From Paenibacillus faecalis (GTDB taxonomy: Bacteria; Bacillota; Bacilli; Paenibacillales; Paenibacillaceae): 64,000 nucleotides of DNA. Where the stretch lies: assembly GCF_900289175.1 (NCBI RefSeq), contig NZ_LT985747.1:4118269-4182268 (forward strand), read 5' to 3'. Below, piece after piece: positions 44,546 to 53,538 of the stretch (positions within the stretch are counted from its first letter, which is position 1; each line of letters opens with the position of its first letter). The notes below the pieces were generated by a model. The model saw only the letters and a program-made list of their open reading frames with translations, was not told the DNA's origin and made no database searches. A program made the translations under genes and the position numbers.

Positions 44546-46828
44546 TCAGCGAGATTTGCGGTATTTCTTCGTCCGCTCATCCTCTATGACTCCATTCCAG
44601 TCAAGGCCAAAGGCAAAGTCATACGTATGGTTCTCGGAATCCACATGACATTCCATATCATGCGCTACATCCTCAAGCTGCTCTTCGACCGTCTTCATAT
44701 TCGCTGGCATTTGCATTGGCAGCAGGCCGGTTGGCTCAGCCATACCTGACAAAATCTCCATAATCGCTTGATCCTGTACTCCGAAATTGGCAAGAATGGC
44801 ATCAACCTCGGTTTCAAACTCACTGACCACCGTCGGATTCGATAACAGCATGGAGACGATGACCGGCTTGCCTTTCATTTTCGCTTTGGTCTCCAGCACC
44901 ATGTCTAGATCGGCTGCATTCTGTGGTGTCACGGACTTGCCTTTGTAGGAGCGGTTCAGCACGTCATCCGGGCGAGCGTCTCCGGCCAGACTGACTTCAC
45001 GAGCATGCTCTGCCGTATAAGTCTTATATTGCAGACTGATCGGCACATAACCGTTTCCTCCCTGCTCCGCATCCTCCTGACTGTACCCGGTTCCCGATTT
45101 TGGAGTGCTAATAAACACTAATGCAAAATCGGCTTCGTCTGGCTCCTCGGTAAATTGGAAGTATTTATTTACGATGTCCAGGTTAACCGGATATTCCAAG
45201 CTTTCCGGTATCGGATGGCCGAACCAATCCCTGCCAGGTCCCATATAACGTTTCGGTATATAGACCTTGCTCTTCTTCGGTAAAGGAAGCACGTTTTCTT
45301 TGTTTTTCAGCATCACGATCGATTTAAGCTGTGCTTCATAACCAGCACGCATAAATGCCGGGTTTCCTACGACTTCCGCACTTTTCAGCGGATCAACATA
45401 CGGATTTTCAAATAGTCCTAGACGGAAGATGTTGCTCAGCAAGCGTACCGCGGATTGCTCGAAGCGCTCGCGCATATACGCTTCCCCATGCTCCTTAACC
45501 CCCATCTCATAAGCCTCCAGTACAGGCTCGACCTCATTATTGCCGCCAAATTGGTCAACCCCGGCCATGAGCAGCTTGTAATGACGCTCCGCTACAGTCA
45601 TCCCCTCCACACCCCAAGGCTTGCCGCTTAGGAAGGAGTCCTTCGGTCCGGATTCATCAGCTGTGATCAGCCAGTCGGTGCAGACAACGCCGTCATATCC
45701 GTATTTTCCGCGAAGCAGATCCTGGATCAGATAAGAACTGTAGGCATTACCGACATTCTCTCCGTTTGCGCTATCTTGATCTACCGAGATCGTATAATAC
45801 GGCATGACCGCAGAAGACATACCCGTTTTGCCATTCAGCTTGAAGGCTCCATCAATAAATGGTATCAGATGCTCATCAAAGTTATCCCCCGGATACACGG
45901 CGTACTTCCCGCTGCCGTAATGCGCGTCCCTTCCAGCCTCGCCCGAGCCTCCGCCGGGCCAATGCTTCACCATCGCGTTCACACTGTCATATCCCCAGCC
46001 TTCGGCAATCTCCTGTTCTCCTTCCGAAGTCTGGAATCCATCCACATAAGCACGAGCCATATCGGCTGCCAGACGGGAATCCTCGCCAAAGGTACCATTG
46101 AACCGGAACCAGCGCGGCTCGGTTGCAATATCAATCTGCGGAGAGAGCGCCGTTGCCAGACCAAGCGCACGGTATTCTTTAGAAGCCACATCGCCAAATT
46201 TCCGGGTGATATCCGGATCAAATGTAGCTGCCAGGCCCAGCGTTTCCGGCCACATGGAAATATGCCCGCCCGATCCCGCATTAAACTCCGAACTGGCATC
46301 TGAGCCATGCCGCGGGTCTGAGCTATTATTTGCCGGAATCCCAAGTCCCGTGCTCTCGGCATAAGCTTGTACTTTATTGTTCCATCGTGCTGCCACTTCT
46401 GGACTCTCTACCGTAGTGACCAGCACATGTCTCAAATGATCGTTGGCAAGAAAACTCAGCTGCTCATCGGTCATCTCCCACGGCTTTACACCGCTCTCTT
46501 CATACGATTTTCCACCATAGGTTCCAGAGAACCAGGAGGTGCTGGCCGCCGGAATAGATTGATGTCGGCTGTACAGCATTAGACCTGCGATCTGTTCGAT
46601 GGTCATTTTTGATGCCAGATCCTTGGCCCGCTCCTTTGCCGGCAACCGCCAATCCTCATACCGATCCAATTTTCCGTCACGGCTCAAATCCTTGAACAGC
46701 AGTCCGTCCTGCTCAATAATCGTGACACCTGATTCAGGAGAATAACCCAGCTTGGGCCCTCCCGGATTGTGTACATATCGGATGTTGTCCCCATTTTCAT
46801 TCAAGGTCTGAATTTTTTCTTTATTCAT
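44546..46828 (-). CDS. GH3-family beta-glycosidase
   Basis: 760 residues. GH3 N-terminal barrel with MTIEQIAGLMLYSRHQ, KHWPGGGSGEAGRDAHYG, and nucleophile Asp in VVCTDWLIT; C-terminal domain with MLKNKENVLPLP. No signal peptide, so it acts inside the cell on imported glycosides. It differs from the second GH3 gene by lacking a fibronectin-like tail. Last gene of the MFS-GH3-GH3 unit. Confidence 0.93.
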   Translation of the reverse strand: MNKEKIQTLNENGDNIRYVHNPGGPKLGYSPESGVTIIEQDGLLFKDLSRDGKLDRYEDWRLPAKERAKDLASKMTIEQIAGLMLYSRHQSIPAASTSWFSGTYGGKSYEESGVKPWEMTDEQLSFLANDHLRHVLVTTVESPEVAARWNNKVQAYAESTGLGIPANNSSDPRHGSDASSEFNAGSGGHISMWPETLGLAATFDPDITRKFGDVASKEYRALGLATALSPQIDIATEPRWFRFNGTFGEDSRLAADMARAYVDGFQTSEGEQEIAEGWGYDSVNAMVKHWPGGGSGEAGRDAHYGSGKYAVYPGDNFDEHLIPFIDGAFKLNGKTGMSSAVMPYYTISVDQDSANGENVGNAYSSYLIQDLLRGKYGYDGVVCTDWLITADESGPKDSFLSGKPWGVEGMTVAERHYKLLMAGVDQFGGNNEVEPVLEAYEMGVKEHGEAYMRERFEQSAVRLLSNIFRLGLFENPYVDPLKSAEVVGNPAFMRAGYEAQLKSIVMLKNKENVLPLPKKSKVYIPKRYMGPGRDWFGHPIPESLEYPVNLDIVNKYFQFTEEPDEADFALVFISTPKSGTGYSQEDAEQGGNGYVPISLQYKTYTAEHAREVSLAGDARPDDVLNRSYKGKSVTPQNAADLDMVLETKAKMKGKPVIVSMLLSNPTVVSEFETEVDAILANFGVQDQAIMEILSGMAEPTGLLPMQMPANMKTVEEQLEDVAHDMECHVDSENHTYDFAFGLDWNGVIEDERTKKYRKSR

Positions 46829-46927
46829 TACAGTCCCTCCACTCCAAATTTCCTATTATCGCGTATGCGCAAGCTTTCCATCTTTCCATATTAATAAAGA
46901 GCTTCATATGCAGCTTTTCTTTAACTC

Positions 46928-49219
46928 TTACAGTCCCAGCTTCCGGTTCATCTCATCGATCGTTGCTGTCAGCTTCTCTTCCGACATACCGCCAATCATA
47001 CCGCCAATAGAACGAAGACCGTCATATTTCTTCCATTTCACAACCGCATCAAACAGTTCGTTTAAGCCGGCATCCATACTGTCTGTAAACATGGCCCCCA
47101 TTTGCTTGATTCGTTCCATACTAAGCTCCATAAGCTCCGCAGCCAGCGGTGCTGTTTCCGGTACAGCCAGAAGCTCGTAAAACTTCGTATTGCGTGTCAC
47201 TTTTTTGAATGGAATTGCCGTTGATATGACATTGACAGATAAAGAGAGCGGCGTATCTACAGATGACCCGCCCACCAAAATATCGTACACACCGGTCTCT
47301 GCGAACCAATCTTCAATTTCAGTATTATAATACGCGAAAGCACGCTTATCCAAAGTGAATTTCACTATTTTGGCTTCACCCGGCTCCAGATGAACCTTCT
47401 CAAATCCTTTCAATTCCTTGACCGGGCGTACCACCGTGCTGTCCAGCGGCTTGACGTAAAGCTGAACCACTTCTTTCCCCGCGAGGTCTCCAGTATTACG
47501 AACCGTTACGTTAATCGTTATTACTTCTGTATCCTTCATCTGATTCTTATCAGATGAAATGTTCTCATAAGCGAATTGCGTGTAGCTAAGTCCATATCCG
47601 AACGGAAACAATGGCTGTTCCTTCTTGGCTTCGTAATATCGATATCCTACAAACAGCCCTTCTCCATAATACACTTCGCTTTTTCCGCCCGGAAAATTGA
47701 GATAGGCGGGAGTTTGTTCCAATGAAGCAGGGAAGGTCTCGGCCAGCTTACCGCTCGGATTGACAACACCGTACAGAACATCAGCCGTCGCCGAACCGGA
47801 TGCCTGCCCTGCCAAATATCCTTCCAGAACGGCTCTCACATCAGAGGCCCAAGGCATGGAAACAGGTGATCCATTAGAGAGTACAACGACCGTATTCGGC
47901 TGCACTGCCGAAACCCGTTTGATCAACTCGACGTGTGAGTCCGGGATATTGAGATGTGTGCGATCGACACCCTCCGATTCATAGGAATCCGGGAGGCCTG
48001 CAAAAATAACAGCGACCTCTGTCCCAGCCGCGGCTTTTACGGCTTCAGCAATCAGATCGTCATGGACAGCATCGCCCTTCAAGCTGTAACCTTCTGCGTA
48101 TACTACTTTCCCTTGGGCTACCTCCATGATCGAATCATAAGCCGCATCCAGGCGCGTTGGAGCAATATGTGAACTGCCTCCACCCTGATAGCGCGGATTT
48201 TTGGCAAAGGCCCCAATAACAGCTACAGATTGCTCAGGTTTCAGGGGCAGCAAATTGTTTTCATTTTTCAGCAAAACCATGCATTCCGCAGCTGTACGGC
48301 GAGCCAGTTTATGATGCTCCTTTTGATCATAAGTAAAGCCTGGCTTTCGGTTATCAAACGCTTTGAAAATAACGGTAAGCAACCGCTCGACTGCACCATC
48401 CAGTACCGATTGTTCCAATTCACCGGATGATACAACATCCACAATCAGTTGATCATGCTCTTTCCCAACATAAGGCATCTCCAGCTCTAGTCCAGCTCTT
48501 AATCCTTTGACACGCTCATTAATAGCTCCCCAGTCGGTCATGACGATTCCCTTATGTCCACATTTCTGTTTGAGCACATCGGTCAGCAAATATTCATTCT
48601 CCGAACAAAACTCTCCATTCACCAAATTATACGCACACATCACGGTCCAGGCTTCTCCGGCCGTAACCGGTCCTTCAAAGCTGCGAAGGTAAATTTCATG
48701 CAGCGTTCTCTCATCCACAACGGCGTTAATGGAGTTTCGGAGCGTCTCTTGATTGTTGACGGCAAAATGCTTTACTGAAGTTCCAACGCCTTCCCCCTGC
48801 ACACCATATACGTGATATGTTCCCAGCTCCGAGGACAGGTAGGGGTCCTCGGAGAAATATTCAAAATTCCGGCCGCACAGCGGTGAGCGCTTAATATTGA
48901 CCGCCGGCCCGAGGATGATCTGGACATCCTCCGCCTGGCACTCTTCTCCGAGAGCCTTGCCGACTTCCCGGATCAACTGACGATCCCATGATGAGGCAAG
49001 CCCGGCCCCGCTAGGGAAGCAAGTCGATCGAACGGTTTTGCTGGACATGTCAGCGAGATCCCCCTGTTTCCGCAAACCATGCGGACCATCGGTCATCGAA
49101 ATGGAAGGTATACCCAGACGTTCAATCGGTTTGGTCTGCCACATATTCAGACCTGAACAAAGACTTGCCTTCTCTTCCAGAGTCATCTGCGATACGATCT
49201 CTTGTATATTCCGGTTCAT
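46928..49219 (-). CDS. GH3-family beta-glucosidase with C-terminal fibronectin-like domain
   Basis: 763 residues. ISMTDGPHGLRKQ, SVKHFAVNNQET and nucleophile IVMTDWGA identify GH3; a C-terminal fibronectin type III-like domain (INVTVRNTGDLAGKEVVQLYV) is usual in this branch. No signal peptide. Start ATG 49219 follows AAGGAGGGG by six bases. Substrate may be beta-glucoside or beta-xyloside. Confidence 0.94.
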   Translation of the reverse strand: MNRNIQEIVSQMTLEEKASLCSGLNMWQTKPIERLGIPSISMTDGPHGLRKQGDLADMSSKTVRSTCFPSGAGLASSWDRQLIREVGKALGEECQAEDVQIILGPAVNIKRSPLCGRNFEYFSEDPYLSSELGTYHVYGVQGEGVGTSVKHFAVNNQETLRNSINAVVDERTLHEIYLRSFEGPVTAGEAWTVMCAYNLVNGEFCSENEYLLTDVLKQKCGHKGIVMTDWGAINERVKGLRAGLELEMPYVGKEHDQLIVDVVSSGELEQSVLDGAVERLLTVIFKAFDNRKPGFTYDQKEHHKLARRTAAECMVLLKNENNLLPLKPEQSVAVIGAFAKNPRYQGGGSSHIAPTRLDAAYDSIMEVAQGKVVYAEGYSLKGDAVHDDLIAEAVKAAAGTEVAVIFAGLPDSYESEGVDRTHLNIPDSHVELIKRVSAVQPNTVVVLSNGSPVSMPWASDVRAVLEGYLAGQASGSATADVLYGVVNPSGKLAETFPASLEQTPAYLNFPGGKSEVYYGEGLFVGYRYYEAKKEQPLFPFGYGLSYTQFAYENISSDKNQMKDTEVITINVTVRNTGDLAGKEVVQLYVKPLDSTVVRPVKELKGFEKVHLEPGEAKIVKFTLDKRAFAYYNTEIEDWFAETGVYDILVGGSSVDTPLSLSVNVISTAIPFKKVTRNTKFYELLAVPETAPLAAELMELSMERIKQMGAMFTDSMDAGLNELFDAVVKWKKYDGLRSIGGMIGGMSEEKLTATIDEMNRKLGL

Positions 49220-49241
49220 ACAAAACCCCTCCTTATACATT

Positions 49242-50561
49242 TTAAACCGTTGGTGCTGTCAAATCAGATGGCTCTGAACCGCTTTCAGTTGCAAATGGTT
49301 CACCGACCTCTGGCAGCGGCTTGATCGATATCATACCGAACAAAATAAACACAGCGAGAGCGATATAGAAGAAGGACCAATCCCCAATACCAGTTATTGT
49401 TCCCATACCAAGCAAGAACGGTGCAATGGCAGGTACGATAGACTGTGGCAGCGCATTCGCCACGTTCATGATCCCGAAATCTTTGGCAGAATCTTCTTTA
49501 CGAGGCAAAATTCGTGCAACGAGCGCCATATCAACAGCAGTGAAACAGCCGAAACCAAGACCAAGAATCGCTGAAGCGATCACGAATGCAACAAAATGAG
49601 GTACAAAAGCAAGAATCAATGTTGCCACAATCATAATGAAAGCCGATAAATACAGAAATGGCTTTTGTTTACGGAGTTTATCCGACAGCACCCCGCCAAA
49701 TATACTTGTGGCGGCCGTTGCAAGCATGGCGATAATGTTCACGGTTGCTACACTAGCCGTTGCTTCGGCTTCTGTATAGCCCATCCGATCGACCAGCATC
49801 ATCGTGAAATAAAGAGTGCTGCAGTAGCCCATCATAATCAAAAATTTGGATACGACCGCCCAGGAAAATGCCGGAAAACGGCGAGGGCTTGGGTAAACCT
49901 TGCTGAGCTTTTCGCCAAGCGAGGTCGTGTCTTTTTTCTTCTGAACGATCTCCACTTTACCATCTTGAATTAAGAACAAGCTGAGGACAGGGCCTACGAT
50001 CCCGATTACAGCCAGCAAAGTCCACTTCGTGATTGAAGAAGCGTCCGTCATCACTGTCATCAAAACCATACCGACTGCAATCGCAATCGGAAGAACCAAA
50101 CCAAGCAGGCCTGATACAGTACCTTGCTTCTCTTGCTTGACCTGATCCGGTATCAGTGCCGTATAGGCCGCCATCCCGAAATTGAAGAACAGTTGTGCAA
50201 TGGCCCAGCCAACAATAATGAGCCCTATCGAAGATGTCATGCCAATAAGAAGAAGCGCTGCGCAGCCAATCAAAGGCCCGAGCAAAATCCATGTCCGCCT
50301 GCGCCCAAACGAAATGTTCGTACGGTCGCTAATCGCACCGCCCAAAGGATTTCCGATTAAAGCAAAAAATGCGCCGATACCCGCAACCAGACCGTATGAA
50401 GAGGTGTATCCGTTCGGATCAATCTCAATCATCTTAAATGTCAGCAGTAAAGATGCTGGTGTCATCAATGCCAGCATCATACAGCCGTAGCCCAGCATAA
50501 TGCCGAAAGTCAATTTGCCTAAAGGTGTTCGAGCCTGCCCTTTCACTGTCGCTTCAGACAT
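49242..50561 (-). CDS. MFS transporter, likely glycoside uptake
   Basis: 439 residues with twelve membrane segments and the motif GGAISDRTNISFGRRRTW between segments 2 and 3, close to the GPH/MFS sugar group. First gene of a unit with two GH3 glycosidases, so import of a beta-linked disaccharide is likely. Two catabolite-response boxes lie upstream. Ribosome site GGGGGG precedes ATG. Confidence 0.88.
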   Translation of the reverse strand: MSEATVKGQARTPLGKLTFGIMLGYGCMMLALMTPASLLLTFKMIEIDPNGYTSSYGLVAGIGAFFALIGNPLGGAISDRTNISFGRRRTWILLGPLIGCAALLLIGMTSSIGLIIVGWAIAQLFFNFGMAAYTALIPDQVKQEKQGTVSGLLGLVLPIAIAVGMVLMTVMTDASSITKWTLLAVIGIVGPVLSLFLIQDGKVEIVQKKKDTTSLGEKLSKVYPSPRRFPAFSWAVVSKFLIMMGYCSTLYFTMMLVDRMGYTEAEATASVATVNIIAMLATAATSIFGGVLSDKLRKQKPFLYLSAFIMIVATLILAFVPHFVAFVIASAILGLGFGCFTAVDMALVARILPRKEDSAKDFGIMNVANALPQSIVPAIAPFLLGMGTITGIGDWSFFYIALAVFILFGMISIKPLPEVGEPFATESGSEPSDLTAPTV

Positions 50562-50584
50562 TTTATATAACCCCCCAGTAATAA

Positions 50585-50599
50585 ATGAAAACGATTACA
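50585..50599. promoter_or_regulatory. cre box (CcpA operator), proximal
   Basis: ATGAAAACGATTACA fits the 15-base consensus WTGNAANCGNWNNCW at every defined position, 24 bases upstream of the MFS start codon. Confidence 0.8.
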
Positions 50600-50676
50600 T
50601 TAATAATTATAAAAGAAGCCCCTTCAACAAGACAGGTGGCTTCTTACTGACTTCTATGCACATTTTTAATGTCGTT

Positions 50677-50691
50677 TTGTAAACGCTATCT
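50677..50691. promoter_or_regulatory. cre box (CcpA operator), distal
   Basis: TTGTAAACGCTATCT also fits WTGNAANCGNWNNCW fully. It lies 115 bases upstream of the MFS start. Two boxes suggest strong repression of the MFS-GH3 unit when preferred sugars are present. Confidence 0.75.
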
Positions 50692-50727
50692 TTATCTAAA
50701 CGGGGATAGGATAAAAATCAACACAAT

Positions 50728-53256
50728 TCAATCATAAACCGGAATCAACTCGATGAGCTCAACCTCATGCGGTTCTAAAATGGATTCCACGGTTAATGCT
50801 GTCTTGCCCTCCACCTTTACAAGCCGAACAGACCTAAGTGGATGCGACTTTGCCTTAAGAAATTGGACATCCTCTTGTGTCAAAGACTCCGGTGCTCCCA
50901 TTGCTACCCACGCATCATAACTGCTGCCCTGATCACGAGTTAAGGTATGTGTGACCATTTTATACTCCCTGTACGGAAGATGGCGAAAAATCATCTCCAT
51001 TTTCAAGGTCCGCTCATCCTTGAATCCATTATATCGATGGGTTGCATCAATAAATGAAATATCGCCCATAGCATACAAATCATCAAAGTGACAGTAATTA
51101 TACGTCAAAATCTGATAGCCTCCAGCCCCTGCGGTCACAATATATCCGTCTCCTTGAGCCATGACGGTGTTTCCAAGCTTCGTTAACAGCTCGTATGCAC
51201 ACATTCCAGCTTTAGGAATCCCGTACTGTGCCAGCAAACCAAGCCCACCGTGATACAATTGATGGGATGGAAATGTCTCCTCAATATTGTCGCTGAGCAC
51301 CCAATAACCAAAACCGTGGATTATGTCCAGATTTTCGAGTAAATTTTTGGCAATATACGCTGCCTTATACAACGTGTCATTCGTAAGCTCACGATGATAT
51401 GCCGTTGAGTTCCATTCCGTCAGATAAACCTCGCAGTCGGACAAGCCCTGCTCCCTGATGAATTGAAGTTCTTCAACCAGCTTCTCTTTCAAAAAATCCG
51501 GATTAGGTGAAATTCCGCCAAATTGCTCAAGATAGGAAGATGTATCGGGCATGTCATCCACTTGCCCCCTGTTTACAATATTCTCTATACTCTCATGCGG
51601 ATAGAAGTGAAGCGGTATAAAGTCTGGCAAACATCCTCGATTTTTGCAAAATTCGAAAAAGTCCTTGGCCATGGCCAGCGAGTCCACCGTAATGATTCTT
51701 CCAGGAGCGCCAATCTGCAAAGATGGCGAAATGTTTTTGACCGTCTGATAGGTTCTGAAATACATCTCTCTATACTCATCCTGAGACGCAGGCCAAAATA
51801 TATAAAACTCCGGCTCGTTCCAAAACTCAAACTTCCAGCTCTTTACTTCCGCTGCCCCGTAACGATGTATGCAGTGACGAATAAACCGGTCAACGAGAGC
51901 ACACCATTTGTCCATGGATTTTGGCGGACTTGTGAAACTGGCTCGATAGAATATCGACTGATCCCGATCGGATGCCAATGCGGAAGGCATGAACCCAAGC
52001 TCCACAAAAGGCGTTAGCCCGATAGACAATAAAAAATCGAACAACTGATCCACATAGCGAAAATTATATCGGGGTTCCCCGGCTTCGTCCTCATGGTAAA
52101 CCATCATCCCATCATCAAAAATACCGTGAAACCGCAAAAAACGAAACGGACTTTTCTTTTGCACATACTTCAACTGTTGCTGTACATCCGCATGCAACCC
52201 TTCCTTCGCTTTTCCGATCGTAATCAGATTCCTCCATGTATGCTGAACGATAGTTCCTGATGTGGAGGCATCTATTTCGTAAGATCTTGTATCTAAAGCC
52301 TGGATTTTTTCTACCACTCTCGAAGGACTCCGCTCAAGAAACTGGCGGATGATGCCAAGTGCACTGGAATGGTTAAAGTTCACATAGTGGGATGAGATGT
52401 CTTTATTCTTCTGCCGGACCATGTTAGGACGATACTGCTTGCGATATTCATGCGGTGTAATATGATATCGATTCTTAAAGGCAGTGTAAAACGACTTGGC
52501 ATTAGGGAACCCATGATTCAAAGCTAGTTCAGCAATCGGAATCTCATCGTCATGAAGCAGCTCTTCAACTGCATTTTTCAAACGGATACTGGTCACATAG
52601 GATTGAAAATTCAGTCCGATATTTTCACTGATAAATTTGGATAAATACGGAACTGACAAGAACTCCTGTTCCGCTAAAGATTGCAGCGAAATCGGCTCTC
52701 TGTAATGCTCATCAATATAGGTAATGATTCGCAGCATGCGTTCCATATACTTCTTATTGATTGCCCCGCTGGAGCCGGTTGTCCGAAATTGCTTCAAAAG
52801 AGTGGAGAACACGGCCAGCATCCGAACCCCCATGTCCAGTTCATAAGCCTCCCCTTTTTTATTGTTCAGCTGGACCATCTCCGCAAGAAGCTGGCGAATT
52901 TGATCGAGCGCTTCGCGCTGCTCTTCCCTTACCGATTGGGATTCGCATTGGAATAAAATATTCTCAATCCCCTTAATGTTTTCTTTTAAATAGGATATGG
53001 GAATCAGGAACGTAGCGATGATGTTGTTATCCAATCCAATCACTTCATGAACATGACATTGATTGATCAAAAGTACGTCCCCTTCGACCAGCGTACTCCG
53101 CTGGCTCCCTACTGTAACCTCCAAATTGCCGTTCAATACAAAAATAATCTCCACGCTATTATGCCAATGGCTTGGCACATAATTGACTCGATGCAGGGAA
53201 ACGTCGAATGGCAATGCATCGTTCGTCTCTACCAGCTCGTAGATGGAAGACTTCAA
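50728..53256 (-). CDS. AraC regulator fused to a GH39 glycoside hydrolase domain
   Basis: 842 residues: cupin sensor (~1-110), AraC double helix-turn-helix (~185-285, ISLQSLAEQEFLSVPYLSKF, IAELALNHGFPNAKSFYTAF), then a GH39 beta-xylosidase-like barrel (~330-720). The acid/base Glu in KFEFWNEPE and nucleophile Glu in VYLTEWNST are both present, followed by a C-terminal beta domain. Start is TTG behind AAAGGAGAG. Directly upstream of the MFS-GH3 unit. The GH39 part may sense or trim a glycoside inducer. Confidence 0.92.
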   Translation of the reverse strand: MKSSIYELVETNDALPFDVSLHRVNYVPSHWHNSVEIIFVLNGNLEVTVGSQRSTLVEGDVLLINQCHVHEVIGLDNNIIATFLIPISYLKENIKGIENILFQCESQSVREEQREALDQIRQLLAEMVQLNNKKGEAYELDMGVRMLAVFSTLLKQFRTTGSSGAINKKYMERMLRIITYIDEHYREPISLQSLAEQEFLSVPYLSKFISENIGLNFQSYVTSIRLKNAVEELLHDDEIPIAELALNHGFPNAKSFYTAFKNRYHITPHEYRKQYRPNMVRQKNKDISSHYVNFNHSSALGIIRQFLERSPSRVVEKIQALDTRSYEIDASTSGTIVQHTWRNLITIGKAKEGLHADVQQQLKYVQKKSPFRFLRFHGIFDDGMMVYHEDEAGEPRYNFRYVDQLFDFLLSIGLTPFVELGFMPSALASDRDQSIFYRASFTSPPKSMDKWCALVDRFIRHCIHRYGAAEVKSWKFEFWNEPEFYIFWPASQDEYREMYFRTYQTVKNISPSLQIGAPGRIITVDSLAMAKDFFEFCKNRGCLPDFIPLHFYPHESIENIVNRGQVDDMPDTSSYLEQFGGISPNPDFLKEKLVEELQFIREQGLSDCEVYLTEWNSTAYHRELTNDTLYKAAYIAKNLLENLDIIHGFGYWVLSDNIEETFPSHQLYHGGLGLLAQYGIPKAGMCAYELLTKLGNTVMAQGDGYIVTAGAGGYQILTYNYCHFDDLYAMGDISFIDATHRYNGFKDERTLKMEMIFRHLPYREYKMVTHTLTRDQGSSYDAWVAMGAPESLTQEDVQFLKAKSHPLRSVRLVKVEGKTALTVESILEPHEVELIELIPVYD

Positions 53257-53424
53257 TCGTATCTCTCCTTTGCTTCATCGTCATCAAACCGCTACATTGG
53301 CATACCACCCCTGGTATGACGTTTTTTAAAGCCAAGCCTTCATAAATGTGATAAAGTTCTTCATTAAGGATGATCATTCCTTTCGAGAATTATAAGCCAA
53401 ACGGCTTGAAAAGGAGGTGAGCTT

Positions 53425-53508
53425 ATGGGCCACGGAATGTCCATGTCCATGTTCGGCCTATGGCCAACTTTGATGTTCATCTTATATATGATAGATTATA
53501 GTCCATAA
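53425..53508 (+). CDS. 27-residue small hydrophobic protein
   Basis: An ideal ribosome site (AAAGGAGGTG, five bases before ATG) precedes a 27-codon frame MGHGMSMSMFGLWPTLM, ending YMIDYSP. It has five methionines in the first half and one short membrane-spanning stretch. It resembles in size the small membrane or sporulation peptides of Bacillota, but no family is recognised. Lies 30 bp upstream of the SWIM gene. Confidence 0.6.
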   Translation: MGHGMSMSMFGLWPTLMFILYMIDYSP

Positions 53509-53538
53509 TACTATTAGCTTTCAGGAGATGGATTCATC

